DNA of 64,000 nt from JAAXHH01 sp965248395 (GCA_965248395.1 OZ252103.1:124001-188000); one strand, 5' to 3'; positions 1 to 9,437 are shown, counted from the first letter of the stretch. A program made the numbers and translations. Notes: generated by a model from the letters alone, not told the origin.

Positions 1-3000
1 GAAGCGGTCAGCGCGGAGTCGATCGAAAACACGGTGCGCGAACTCTCCTCCTATCCTTCCAGGGTAGTAGGTTATGCCGGCGCCGATTCGGCCTATGAGT
101 ATATCAGGCAGCAGTTCGAGGACATCGGCCTGCAGGACATCCGCACCGAGGCCTTTCCCGTAACGGTGCCCATCGACAAGGGTTCCAGGTTAACGGTGCT
201 GGAAACGGGCGAGGAGGTTCCCCTCTACGCCCTTTGGCCCAATCACGTACGCACGCCCACCACGCCTCTCGAAGGGCTTACCGGTCCGATCATCTACGGT
301 GGCAAAGGGGAATTCGGCGAATTCAACGGGTACGACATGGATGGAAGCATCGTACTCATGGATTTCGATTCGCAAGACCGTTTCATCAACGCCCGGATGC
401 TCGGCGCCACCGCGGTCATCTTTTTCGACAACGGACGGGTGACCCGGAGCGAGGCGGAACGCAAATTCCTGGGCCTTCCGCTGAACGTGCCCCGCTACTG
501 GGTCGAAAAGGCCCACGCACCCGGCCTACTGGCCCTGGCCGAGCCCGGGACGAACACGGTGAATGTGCAGGCCCGGATGGAATGGGAGGTCGCGGAAGCG
601 AAGAACATTTTCGGGTGGATACCCGGTCTCGACGAAGACATGCCGAACGCCCGGGACGAAACCCGCACGAAATGGAAAGACTACACGATCGTCATCGAGT
701 CGTTCTATGACGCGATGTCGGTCGTCCCGGGCCTGGCCCCCGGCGCGGAAAGCGCCACCGGCGTCGCCGCGCTGCTGGAGGTCGCCAGGGCGGTCAAGCG
801 TTACAACCCTAAGTACTCCGTGGTCATCCTGGCCACTTCCGGTCATTTCATGGGTCTGGAAGGGGTGCACAACTGGCTGTACCGGCACGGCAGGGCGAGC
901 AGTCACTTCATGTCGAAGATCCCCGAGGAGGACAAGATCGATTTCGACATGTTCTTCGGCCTCGACCTTTCGAGCCATGAATCCCGCATCGGCAGTTTTG
1001 CCTTCGGAACCTTCGATAACGCCGCCTGGGCGACCAACCACTACATCAAGAACATCTTCGCGCCCTACTCGAGGAAGTTCGCGGGCTACATACAGGAAGC
1101 TTTCGGGGCCGGCGCCGACTCGGTCCGGTATATCAACGCCATCGTGCCGCCGCAGAGAACCTGGAAGGACTTCATGCCCGTCAAACTCGGCCTGGACAGC
1201 GAAGCCGTCACCTACTTCGGCAAGAAGGGCATGTCCTTCGTCACGCCGAACGGCACGCGGGGACTGGTGGACACGCCCCACGATCGCTTCGAGTCGGTCA
1301 ACATCGCTAACATCACCGAGCAGGCGCGTTCGCTCGCGGTCATGCTCGCCCGGGCCACCACCGACGGCGAACTGTTCGAGGAAACCAAGCTCAAAATTCA
1401 GGACACGGCCCATGACATGGCCGGAGTGGTCTACGAATTCGACCGGGACGTCAACTTCTTCGTGCCCAAGAAACCCATTCCCGGCGCGCTGGTCACCTAC
1501 TTCAAGAGCCTGACCAATACAGGCGTGCGCGGCATCCTGATCACCAAGGCCGATTCCCTCGGACGCTTCAACTTCCGTCCCCTCAAGCAGCAGAAAGGTC
1601 CGATACACCTTCGGTCGTACGCACTCGATGAAGACGGCGAGATCATCTACGCCCCGGATCGCGGCCAGGAAGGGGACAAGACCTTTCCGCTCAACGCCGC
1701 CAGCGGCGCCTCGGAGAACACCACCCTGCAGATCGTGTTCCGTGCCCGGGCCCTGGACGTATACGAGATCATCGACTCCCGTTACCTGACCGCGCTCGAC
1801 CAGTTGACCGTCCTGGCGCAGAACGATGCCGAACCCCAGTGGTACGGACACAGCTACATAGCCAGCCAGAGCGGAGCCGAAGGCCGCACCGTCCCCGCGG
1901 CGGTCGTCTTCGCCAAGTCGGGACAACGTCTCAAGCTGCTCATGAGCACCAGCCTCTTCGGCGTGAAATACCTGCTGACCAACGCGCCGGATTCCTTTCT
2001 GAAGAATCCGGTCGAACCCGGCCAGGTGACCCTCGAACTCCTGGAAGAAGCCCAGGGCCAGGGCTACCTGATCGATGACGGGCTGATCGTCAATCCTTCC
2101 TACCAGGGCACGCGGGACATGTGGGTTGTGGATGACGTACGGCTGAAGCAGCTGGCTCGTTTCGGCGTGGAGAACCAGCGCATCACCCAGTTGCACGAAG
2201 ATGCGCGCGTCGCCCTCCTCGAGGCGGAGGAGCACCTGCAGAACAGGGAATACGACGCCTTCATCTCCAAGTCGCGCGAAGCCTGGGGCCTCGAAGCCCG
2301 GGGATATCCGGAAGTCAAGTCCACGGCCGATGATACGGTTAAAGGCGTGATCTTCTACTTCATCCTGCTCCTGCCTTTCTCCTTCTTCATGGAACGCCTG
2401 GTTTTCGGGTTTCCAACGATCAACAAGCGGATATTCGGCTTCGCAGTTTTCTTTGTCTCGGTTTTTCTCCTGCTGCAGCTGGTCCACCCGGCCTTCAAAC
2501 TGAGCACTTCGCCCTACGTAATCTTCCTGGCCTTCGTCATCTTCGCGCTGGGGACAATGGTGCTGATCATCGTCCTGTCCAAGTTCAACCAGGAGATACA
2601 GAAGATCAAGCGAGCGCAGACCGGCATGCACGAGGCCGACATCGGCCGGTTGAGCGCCACGGCAGTCGCTCTTTCGCTGGGCGTTTCCAACCTGCGCAAA
2701 CGCAAAGTGCGCACGGCCCTCACGGCGGCCACCATCACGCTGCTGACCTTCACCGTGCTGTCCTTCACGTCCATAACGACGTCGCTCAGGTACTTCAAGC
2801 TGGAGCGGTACAACGAACCGACCTATGATGGGACGCTGGTCCGGGATAGAAACTGGAAGGGACTCCAGCCCTCCGTCTACGACTATCTCAAGAGCACATT
2901 CCAGGACAAGGCCACGCTGATCCCCCGGGGCTGGTACATGTCCCAGGTCAAGGGCGAAAAGGGGTTCTTCTCCTTCTCGTCGCCCTCGGCGTCCCATGAA

Positions 3001-4449
3001 AGCTACGTAAACAGCATTCTTGGCCTGTCCCCGGATGAGCCCAAGGCGACCCGCCTCGATGAATACCTCCTGGGAGGAAGATGGTTCCTGCCCGGTGAAC
3101 GGAACGCCGCCATACTGCCCGACGACGTGGCGGCGGTGGTGGGCATCATGCCGGAAGACGCCGGTTCCGCCTACATCGACATGTTCGGCATGCAGCTGCA
3201 GGTCGTCGGCATACTCGATTCCCGAAGGTTCAACCAGCTCAAGGACCTGGACGACGAAAAGCTCACTCCCGTCGACCTCGTACAGGAAAAGGGGAAAATA
3301 GCGCAGCGTATCGGCGAAGACCCGCGCCTGCAGGCCGAGTCACCTCCGGAAGCATTCATACACCTCGAATCCAACAATGTCATGATCCTGCCGTACGAGA
3401 CGGTCATGGATCTCGACGGGAAACTGCATTCCGTAGCGATTACCGACTTCAGGGACGAGAATGGACAGCCGAATCCGGATTTCGACCTGGATATCGAGAA
3501 TTTCCTATCGCGGGTCGCCATGACCATGTTCGTCGGCAAGAACGGTACCGTCAACGTCTACAGTTCGATCGGTTCCACGTCCATCGGCGGCATCGGCAAC
3601 TTCCTCATCCCCATTCTCGTCGCCGCCATGATCGTGCTGAACACCATGATGGGGGCGGTGCACGAGCGCTTCCGGGAGATCGGGGTCTACAGTTCGGTCG
3701 GACTGGCGCCAAGCCACATCGCGGCCCTGTTCCTGGCGGAGTCTTCCGTCTTTGCCACGGTCGGCGCCGTGCTGGGTTACCTGGGGGGACAGACCATCAC
3801 CCTCGTTCTGTCGAACTATGACATCCTCGCTGGCCTTTCGCTGAACTACTCCTCCCTTTCCGCCGTATGGTCGGTTGTCGTGGTCATGGCCACGGTCTTT
3901 CTGTCGACGGCCTATCCCGCCAAGAAAGCGGCGGACATGGCCGTGCCGGACGTGGGGCGGGAGTGGAAATTCCCCGAGCCCGATGGGGACGACTGGAGTT
4001 TCGATTTCCCCTTCACCATCGGCAGCGTCGAAGCGCTCGGCATGTACGCCTACCTTACGAGGGTCTTCGAATTCTACGAGGAGGGTTCCCTGGGCGCCTT
4101 CGTCACGGAAAACGTCCAGCTGACCGCCCAGAAAACCGCATCGGGCCATCCCATGTACCATATCTCGATGATGACCTGGCTCGCACCGTACGATCTGGGG
4201 ATCAGCCAACGGGTCTCCCTCAGCGCCGCGCCGGCGGAAAACGAGAGACACCTCTACGCCGTCTGGGTGGAAATCCACCGCGAGAGCGGCGACGTCGCGT
4301 CCTGGCAGCGCATCAACCGGCGCTTCCTGAGCGTGCTGCGCAAACGCTTCCTGGTCTGGCGAACCCTGCCGCAGGATCTCAAGAACGAATACGCCGTAAC
4401 CGGCCGGGAAACGACCGAAAGGACGCAAGAGGCTGGGCAACCCGTATGA
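1..4449 (+). CDS. M28-peptidase-like / FtsX-type permease fusion protein (5' partial)
   Basis: The reading frame is open to base 1, so the start lies outside the window; the GTG at 34 is internal to an M28-like N-terminus. The first ~450 residues resemble a PA-domain plus M28 aminopeptidase fold, followed by a periplasmic region, a cluster of hydrophobic segments (about 2340-2600), an FtsX-type first helix after LRKRKVRTALTAA, a MacB-like extracytoplasmic domain, and three more helices (about 3590-3930) typical of ABC permeases of the FtsX/MacB class. The M28 metal ligands look lost: the usual HYD, DN and GEE sites read SFYD, GAESATG and GHFMGLEG. It is therefore probably a non-catalytic sensor or binding domain on a transporter subunit. 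No cognate ATPase is visible; it could lie upstream. It overlaps the next gene by 4 bases (ATGA). Confidence 0.75.
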   Translation, partial: EAVSAESIENTVRELSSYPSRVVGYAGADSAYEYIRQQFEDIGLQDIRTEAFPVTVPIDKGSRLTVLETGEEVPLYALWPNHVRTPTTPLEGLTGPIIYGGKGEFGEFNGYDMDGSIVLMDFDSQDRFINARMLGATAVIFFDNGRVTRSEAERKFLGLPLNVPRYWVEKAHAPGLLALAEPGTNTVNVQARMEWEVAEAKNIFGWIPGLDEDMPNARDETRTKWKDYTIVIESFYDAMSVVPGLAPGAESATGVAALLEVARAVKRYNPKYSVVILATSGHFMGLEGVHNWLYRHGRASSHFMSKIPEEDKIDFDMFFGLDLSSHESRIGSFAFGTFDNAAWATNHYIKNIFAPYSRKFAGYIQEAFGAGADSVRYINAIVPPQRTWKDFMPVKLGLDSEAVTYFGKKGMSFVTPNGTRGLVDTPHDRFESVNIANITEQARSLAVMLARATTDGELFEETKLKIQDTAHDMAGVVYEFDRDVNFFVPKKPIPGALVTYFKSLTNTGVRGILITKADSLGRFNFRPLKQQKGPIHLRSYALDEDGEIIYAPDRGQEGDKTFPLNAASGASENTTLQIVFRARALDVYEIIDSRYLTALDQLTVLAQNDAEPQWYGHSYIASQSGAEGRTVPAAVVFAKSGQRLKLLMSTSLFGVKYLLTNAPDSFLKNPVEPGQVTLELLEEAQGQGYLIDDGLIVNPSYQGTRDMWVVDDVRLKQLARFGVENQRITQLHEDARVALLEAEEHLQNREYDAFISKSREAWGLEARGYPEVKSTADDTVKGVIFYFILLLPFSFFMERLVFGFPTINKRIFGFAVFFVSVFLLLQLVHPAFKLSTSPYVIFLAFVIFALGTMVLIIVLSKFNQEIQKIKRAQTGMHEADIGRLSATAVALSLGVSNLRKRKVRTALTAATITLLTFTVLSFTSITTSLRYFKLERYNEPTYDGTLVRDRNWKGLQPSVYDYLKSTFQDKATLIPRGWYMSQVKGEKGFFSFSSPSASHESYVNSILGLSPDEPKATRLDEYLLGGRWFLPGERNAAILPDDVAAVVGIMPEDAGSAYIDMFGMQLQVVGILDSRRFNQLKDLDDEKLTPVDLVQEKGKIAQRIGEDPRLQAESPPEAFIHLESNNVMILPYETVMDLDGKLHSVAITDFRDENGQPNPDFDLDIENFLSRVAMTMFVGKNGTVNVYSSIGSTSIGGIGNFLIPILVAAMIVLNTMMGAVHERFREIGVYSSVGLAPSHIAALFLAESSVFATVGAVLGYLGGQTITLVLSNYDILAGLSLNYSSLSAVWSVVVVMATVFLSTAYPAKKAADMAVPDVGREWKFPEPDGDDWSFDFPFTIGSVEALGMYAYLTRVFEFYEEGSLGAFVTENVQLTAQKTASGHPMYHISMMTWLAPYDLGISQRVSLSAAPAENERHLYAVWVEIHRESGDVASWQRINRRFLSVLRKRFLVWRTLPQDLKNEYAVTGRETTERTQEAGQPV

Positions 4450-5309
4450 AGTTCGCCTTCTGTAATGAAATGTTCCGGGGAGAATCCCTCCGGCAGATAT
4501 TCCGAACCGCCGCGGAAATCGGTTACGACGGCGTGGAGATCGCCCCGTTCACGGTAGCGTCGTCGGTAAACGAGGTCGGGCCGGACGCCAGGAAGGCGAT
4601 TCGTGACGAAGCCGCCGAATTCGGCCTGGAAATTACGGGGCTGCACTGGCTCCTGATCAGCCCGGAAGGCCTCTACCTGAACCACCCTGACGACGGCATC
4701 CGGTACTGCACCAGGTTGTATCTCTGCGACCTGATCCGATTCTGCGGAGATATCTGCGGCCGGGTCGTGGTGGTCGGTTCGCCCAAGCAGCGCGACGTAC
4801 TGCCGGACCAGACCTTCGAGGCGACCTGGGACCGAACCCGGAAGGTCTTCGAAGAATGTCTGCCCACGGCGGAAGAACACGGGGTAACCATCTGCCTGGA
4901 ACCCCTGGACAGTGCCCAGACCAATTTCATTAACACACCCGAAGAAGCCGCGCGGATGGTCCATGAGATCGATCATCCGAATTTCCGCATGATCATCGAT
5001 GTGCGGGCGACCCTGTGCCAGGGCCTGGACGTCGCGGCAGCCATACACGAACACAGGGACGAAATGGCCTACATCCATTTTAACGACGCCAGCGGCGATG
5101 GACCGGGATTCGGTGACACCGATTTCACACCCGTACTGCAATCGCTTCGGGAATCGGGTTACGAGGGATACGGTTCGGTGGAAGTATTCGACTATTCGTA
5201 CGGCGCTGAAAACATAGCCAGAAAGAGCCTGGAAACGCTTCGGGAGGCCTGGGCGGTCCAAGCAGACCGGGCGGCGCAGCGAGCGCCGGAGGAGAGGGCG
5301 GCCGGGTGA
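4446..5309 (+). CDS. Sugar phosphate isomerase/epimerase family protein (xylose isomerase-like TIM barrel)
   Basis: A 287-residue single-domain AP-endonuclease-2 type TIM barrel. The N-terminus (MKFAFCNEMF, then IGYDGVEIAPF) and the metal-ligand strands are recognisable: ICLEPL (Glu), MIIDVR (Asp), YIHFND (His) and GSVEVFDY (Glu). This set of E, D, H, E binds one divalent metal in tagatose/psicose epimerases and related enzymes. The substrate cannot be told; members act on ketoses, hydroxypyruvate or inositol derivatives. The start is the ATG in the ATGA overlap with the upstream gene, and its own stop overlaps the GTG of pyrR, so it appears translated within the same transcript as the pyrimidine genes. 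That link may be positional only. Confidence 0.8.
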   Translation: MKFAFCNEMFRGESLRQIFRTAAEIGYDGVEIAPFTVASSVNEVGPDARKAIRDEAAEFGLEITGLHWLLISPEGLYLNHPDDGIRYCTRLYLCDLIRFCGDICGRVVVVGSPKQRDVLPDQTFEATWDRTRKVFEECLPTAEEHGVTICLEPLDSAQTNFINTPEEAARMVHEIDHPNFRMIIDVRATLCQGLDVAAAIHEHRDEMAYIHFNDASGDGPGFGDTDFTPVLQSLRESGYEGYGSVEVFDYSYGAENIARKSLETLREAWAVQADRAAQRAPEERAAG

Positions 5310-5839
5310 AGCAGCAGGTCCTCGATAGGGAAGGCATCGCCAGGGCGGTATCCCGTATCGCCCACCAGATCCTGGAACGCAACAAGGGCGCGTCCGGAAT
5401 CGCCATCATCGGCATTCAACGGCGGGGCGACTGGCTGGCCAGGCGGCTGTCCGACGCGATTCGCGAGGCGGAAGACACGACCGTTCCCGTCGGCGTGCTG
5501 GACATCAACCTGTACCGGGACGACCTCCAGGGCCGGGCGGAGTATCCCGTCGTCCGCACCACGGACATCCCCTTCGACATAGAGGGGCGTACCGTCATCC
5601 TGGTCGACGACGTCCTGTACACGGGCCGCACCATTCGGGCGGCGCTGGACGAACTGAAGGATTTTGGAAGAGCACGGCGGATCGAACTCGCCGTCCTGAT
5701 CAATCGGGATGGCCGGGAACTGCCCATACAGGCGGACTATATCGGAGAAAATGTCGAAGTCGGCCCCGGCAGAACCGTGGTGGTACACGTCTATGAACTG
5801 GACCGGGACGACAACGTTGCGGTAGAAGAGGTGGGGTGA
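5306..5839 (+). CDS. pyrR: Bifunctional pyr operon regulator / uracil phosphoribosyltransferase PyrR
   Basis: A 177-residue type I phosphoribosyltransferase. The PRPP-binding loop VILVDDVLYTGRT (about residues 95-107) and the N-terminal GIQRRGDWLA segment are hallmarks of PyrR, which in Gram-positive bacteria binds pyr mRNA and also makes UMP from uracil and PRPP. Length matches the family (about 180). The GTG start overlaps the previous stop by four bases (GTGA). pyrB and the pyrC-like gene follow directly, giving the classic pyrRBC order. No PyrR-type anti-antiterminator leader can be placed ahead of it, because the preceding gene runs into it, so any RNA-level control would act elsewhere or be absent. 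Confidence 0.93.
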   Translation: MKQQVLDREGIARAVSRIAHQILERNKGASGIAIIGIQRRGDWLARRLSDAIREAEDTTVPVGVLDINLYRDDLQGRAEYPVVRTTDIPFDIEGRTVILVDDVLYTGRTIRAALDELKDFGRARRIELAVLINRDGRELPIQADYIGENVEVGPGRTVVVHVYELDRDDNVAVEEVG

Positions 5840-6795
5840 TGGTTGAAGATCGCCTTCATGCGCTGCGCCACCGGCACCTGATCGGCCTCGAGGACTACTC
5901 GCGCCAGGAGATTCGTCTTATCCTGGATACGGCGGACTCCTTCAAGGAAGTGATACGGCGGCCCATCCGCAAGGTCCCCGCTTTACGGGGGAAGAACGTC
6001 GTCAATCTCTTCTTCGAATCGAGTACCCGCACGCGGCTGTCCTTCGAACTGGCCGAGAAGCAACTCTCAGCCGATACCCTGAATTTCGCGTCCACCGGCA
6101 GCAGCGTGTCCAAGGGAGAGACCCTGAGCGACACGGCGCGGAACGTCGAAGCCATGCAGGTGGACTGCGTGGTGGTGCGGCATTCCGCGGCGGGCGTACC
6201 CCTTTTCCTGTCAAAGTGCCTGTCGAACGCGGTCGTCATCAACGCGGGCGACGGCGCCCACGAACACCCCACGCAGGGCCTTCTCGACCTGTTGACCATA
6301 CGGGACGCGCTGGGCGATCTGGACGGCCTGAAGGTCGCGCTCATAGGAGACATCACCCACAGCCGGGTCGCGCGCTCCAATATATGGGGACTTCGAAAGA
6401 TGGGCGCCCGCGCGGTCGTCTGTGGACCGCCCACACTGATCCCCATCGACATCGAAGAAATGGGCGTTGAGGTTTGCTACCGGGTCGAGGACGCGCTCCG
6501 CGACGCCGACGTGGTCTACGCCCTGCGGATACAGCTTGAAAGACAGCGCGAAGCGTTCTTCCCATCCCTGCGTGAATACACGCGGCTGTTCGGCATCGAT
6601 CCGGAACGGCTGGAACTCGCCAGGCCCGGCGCCATAGTCATGCATCCCGGCCCCATCAACCGCGGCGTGGAACTCGACAGCCGGGTGGCGGACAGCGGAA
6701 GGTCGGTCATCCTGGACCAGGTGACCAATGGCGTCGCCGTTCGCATGGCGGTCCTCTATCTCCTCAACGGCGGGGGTGAGCGCGATGCGGCCTGA
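5839..6795 (+). CDS. pyrB: Aspartate carbamoyltransferase catalytic subunit
   Basis: Transfers the carbamoyl group from carbamoyl phosphate to L-aspartate, the committed step of UMP synthesis. All signature sites are present: FESSTRTRLSFE (carbamoyl-phosphate loop), SSVSKGET (the Ser and Lys reaching in from the neighbouring subunit), HPTQGLLD, GDITHSRVARSN, RIQLERQ and HPGPINRG. The length, 318 residues, is standard. The ATG at 5839 overlaps the pyrR stop (TGATG); a GTG three bases earlier is the alternative. No pyrI regulatory subunit is seen. The 3' end overlaps the pyrC-like gene by 11 bases, implying coupled translation. Confidence 0.96.
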   Translation: MVEDRLHALRHRHLIGLEDYSRQEIRLILDTADSFKEVIRRPIRKVPALRGKNVVNLFFESSTRTRLSFELAEKQLSADTLNFASTGSSVSKGETLSDTARNVEAMQVDCVVVRHSAAGVPLFLSKCLSNAVVINAGDGAHEHPTQGLLDLLTIRDALGDLDGLKVALIGDITHSRVARSNIWGLRKMGARAVVCGPPTLIPIDIEEMGVEVCYRVEDALRDADVVYALRIQLERQREAFFPSLREYTRLFGIDPERLELARPGAIVMHPGPINRGVELDSRVADSGRSVILDQVTNGVAVRMAVLYLLNGGGERDAA

Positions 6796-8107
6796 CGGTC
6801 TGGATACAACCGGCGGCACGGGGCTCGCAGTGGTCCGAAACGGGCGCATCATCGACCCCGCATCCGGCCGTGACGAGACCGGCGATCTCTGGTTTCGCGA
6901 CGGGCGGATCATCGATCGTCCTAACGACGAGTCGAAGAGCGTCACCGTCATCGAGGCAAATGGACTTCTCGTTCTGCCGGGCCTGGTCGATATGCATGCC
7001 CACCTCTGCGAACCCGGCTACGAGTACAGGGAGACCCTGGAAAGCGGCGCGCTTGCCGCCGCGGCGGGCGGCGTCACCGGGGTGGCGTGCATGCCGGATA
7101 CCGACCCGGTCATCGACGACGCGCCCACGGTGCGCTTCATACGTACACGGGCAGCGGGCGCCGCGGTGCGGATTTATCCCATCGCCGCGGTCACGGCCGG
7201 GCGCGGGGGCGAGCGCCTTACCGAAACAGGCGAACTGGCCGAGGCCGGCGCTGTAGCGCTATCCGATGCCGACCGATCCATCCGGAATCCGGCCATCCTG
7301 CGACGGGTCCTCGAATACAGCCGGATGTTCGGCCTGCCCATAATCGTTCACTGTGAAGACCCGTCGCTCTCAGCCGGCGGCCTCATGCACGAGGGTAACC
7401 ACGCTACCCGGCTGGGCCTCATGGGCACCCCCTCCATCGCGGAAGAAACGGTCGCCGCACGGGACATCATGGTTGCTGAATGGACGGGCGGCCGGCTGCA
7501 CATCACCCATGTGAGCACGGCCGTGACCGTGGAACTCATACGAGAGGCGAAAAAGAGAGGCGTTCGGGTGACCGCGGATGTAAGTCCCCACCACCTGGTA
7601 TTGACCGATGAAGCGCTTTCCACGTACGATACCCACCTTAAAACCAACCCACCTCTGAGAACCCGGTCCGACGTCGAAGCGCTGCGGGATGGCCTCGTGG
7701 ACGGAACCATCGACGCGATCGCGTCGGATCACACCCCGCGGTCCGTGGACGAGAAGAACACGGAGTTTCAGGAGGCGCTGCCGGGAACGGTGGGACTCGA
7801 GACTATGCTTTCCGTCGTGTTTACGGAGCTGGTCGTACCAGGCCACCTGACCTTGAGTGATGCCGTGAAAGTGCTGTCGACGGCCCCTGCGGGGATCCTG
7901 GGTGTCGAAGGCGGAAACTTGGCGGCGGGCAGTCCGGCCGACCTCTTCCTGTTCGATCCCGATGGAACCTGGACGGTGGATCCAGCGTCATTCAGGTCAA
8001 GATCCGGTAACACGCCTTTCGCTGGCCGCGCGTTGAAAGGTGTCGTAACCCGGACCATCGTCGATGGCCGGGTCAGATACCAGCGTGAAGACCCTGAATC
8101 ATCTTGA
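6785..8107 (+). CDS. pyrC: Dihydroorotase-like cyclic amidohydrolase (pyrC position, altered substrate residues)
   Basis: A 440-residue amidohydrolase placed exactly where class I dihydroorotase is expected, overlapping pyrB by 11 bases. Metal-binding elements are intact: DMHAH (HxH), IVHCED, HVST and ASDHTPR. However, the two residues that hold dihydroorotate in known enzymes, Arg in HLREPG and Asn in MPNT, read HLCEPG (TGC at about 7009) and MPDTDP (GAT at about 7096). The enzyme may be a weakened or retargeted dihydroorotase, or the true activity may be supplied elsewhere in the genome. The start chosen is the ATG at 6785, which gives the usual N-terminus; a longer in-frame start at 6728 lies deep inside pyrB. 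Confidence 0.8.
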   Translation: MRPDGLDTTGGTGLAVVRNGRIIDPASGRDETGDLWFRDGRIIDRPNDESKSVTVIEANGLLVLPGLVDMHAHLCEPGYEYRETLESGALAAAAGGVTGVACMPDTDPVIDDAPTVRFIRTRAAGAAVRIYPIAAVTAGRGGERLTETGELAEAGAVALSDADRSIRNPAILRRVLEYSRMFGLPIIVHCEDPSLSAGGLMHEGNHATRLGLMGTPSIAEETVAARDIMVAEWTGGRLHITHVSTAVTVELIREAKKRGVRVTADVSPHHLVLTDEALSTYDTHLKTNPPLRTRSDVEALRDGLVDGTIDAIASDHTPRSVDEKNTEFQEALPGTVGLETMLSVVFTELVVPGHLTLSDAVKVLSTAPAGILGVEGGNLAAGSPADLFLFDPDGTWTVDPASFRSRSGNTPFAGRALKGVVTRTIVDGRVRYQREDPESS

Positions 8108-8131
8108 CTAATTGTTTCAAATCATGTATCT

Positions 8132-8146
8132 TTGACAGACTGTCAA
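8132..8146. promoter_or_regulatory. Perfect inverted repeat, possible operator
   Basis: TTGACA-GAC-TGTCAA is a perfect 6-bp inverted repeat with a 3-base centre in the 130-base gap between the pyrC-like gene and the TPR gene. It could be a repressor site for the TPR gene. The left arm equals a -35 consensus, but no fitting -10 lies 16-18 bases downstream, so I do not call a promoter here. Confidence 0.3.
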
Positions 8147-8237
8147 TGCTGGAATTTCCGGGCATGATCATTAATAGACATACCCATGACAGGTCTCGGA
8201 GTTGTGAAGTCCACGTACCTGTTGAAAGGAGTCTGTG

Positions 8238-9437
8238 ATGTTATTCAAGAAGGTTGCCATCTGCGTCTTGTTCGCCATTGGCTTCGCCATGCTGATACCC
8301 GTAGCGGCCGACGCGCAGAAAATCGAATTACGTTCTGCGAAAATCTACATCAGGGAAACACCGCCGAAGTGGGACAAGGCCATGGCCCTGCTCGAAGCTG
8401 CCCTGGAAAAAGACCCGGAAAACAACGAAGCCCACTATCTCCTGGGGCTCATACATTACTACAGGGGTAACTTTGACTTGATGTTCAAGAACTGGGAAGC
8501 GTCGACCTTCGACGACCTGGACAAGAAAGATAAGAACCAGTACAAAGATACCCTGAGCACCATGGTCCGCATGAACTACCAGGTTGGCAAGCAGAGCTAC
8601 GAACAAGGTGAATACGTGGATGCCGCCGATTCCTACAGCCGCTCGATCAAGGCAACCTCCATGCTGCAGGGCGCACTGCGTTCAACCGGTAAGAAGAACG
8701 ACGCCAAGACAGCCGATGAACTGGAAGCCGCCAAGCAGCAGGGTTACCTTTACTGGGGTTATGCCTCCCTGGGCGCCGAGGATTTCGATGGCGCCAAGAT
8801 AGCCCTGGAGAATCTGCTCGAAGTCGATCCGGACAAGTTCGAAGCCTGGGACGGCCTGATCACTGTGTACCATAGCAACGAAGAGTGGGAAAAGCTGATC
8901 ACGGCCTGCAACAAGGTCATCGAGTTGTCGGAAGAGATCGATCTCAACACCTACCTCATACTGCGCAACGCTTATTTCAGCGTGGCCGACACGGCCAGCG
9001 TCATCGACACCTATGAAAGGGCGATAAAAGCTTTTCCGAACGAAAAGACGCTGTACAGGGACGTCAGTTCCATCCACGACGTCAGGAAAAACCCCGACAA
9101 GGCGATCGAGGCGCTCGAAAAGGGACACTCCGCGCTTCCAGACGACGTCGATCTGCTGCGGTACCTTGGGACCATTTACTACAACAAAGGACTGGCCGTA
9201 AAGGATGCAGGAGACGTTGACGCCGCCTCCATTGCGTTTCACAGTGCCGTGGACACTATGAACAAGCTGTTGGCACTGCAGCCAAAAAGCATCGATGGCC
9301 ATGATATCCTCGGTGATGCCTATTTTGGACTGTTCAGTATTGAAACGGACGAAGCGAAAAAGCAGGAGTTCAACACCAAGGGTCAGGAACACCAGAAAAA
9401 GAAAATGAACCTGATTACTTCGGGTGAAGGTATGTAG
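8238..9437 (+). CDS. Secreted tetratricopeptide (TPR) repeat protein
   Basis: A 399-residue protein with a cleavable signal peptide (hydrophobic residues about 5-22, cleavage near ADA-Q). After it come TPR-like helices, for example AHYLLGLIHYYRGNF, YQVGKQSYEQGEYVDAADSY and AYFSVADTASVIDTYERA, separated by about 34-40 residues. It is probably a periplasmic scaffold for protein contacts, with no catalytic domain visible. The ATG at 8238 is preceded by GGAG six bases upstream; a GTG at 8235 is an alternative. The gene is monocistronic by layout: a gap with an inverted repeat precedes it and a strong terminator follows. The partner is unknown. Confidence 0.8.
   Translation: MLFKKVAICVLFAIGFAMLIPVAADAQKIELRSAKIYIRETPPKWDKAMALLEAALEKDPENNEAHYLLGLIHYYRGNFDLMFKNWEASTFDDLDKKDKNQYKDTLSTMVRMNYQVGKQSYEQGEYVDAADSYSRSIKATSMLQGALRSTGKKNDAKTADELEAAKQQGYLYWGYASLGAEDFDGAKIALENLLEVDPDKFEAWDGLITVYHSNEEWEKLITACNKVIELSEEIDLNTYLILRNAYFSVADTASVIDTYERAIKAFPNEKTLYRDVSSIHDVRKNPDKAIEALEKGHSALPDDVDLLRYLGTIYYNKGLAVKDAGDVDAASIAFHSAVDTMNKLLALQPKSIDGHDILGDAYFGLFSIETDEAKKQEFNTKGQEHQKKKMNLITSGEGM

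Noticed and set aside
34..36. GTG at 34 as the start of the first gene
   Set aside because: The frame is open to base 1, and the residues before it (ESIENT) fit an M28 N-terminal helix, so the gene begins outside the window.
526..2997. Open frame of 823 codons on the minus strand opposite the M28/FtsX gene
   Set aside because: Low-complexity shadow protein rich in Asp, Gly, Arg and Gln, with no family features; typical antisense frame in GC-rich coding DNA.
5200..5306. PyrR-binding attenuator leader before pyrR
   Set aside because: The upstream isomerase gene overlaps the pyrR start, so no leader RNA exists at that place and I see no matching hairpin.
8132..8160. Promoter based on TTGACA at 8132
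   Set aside because: The expected -10 position reads TTTCCG; the site fits an inverted repeat better.
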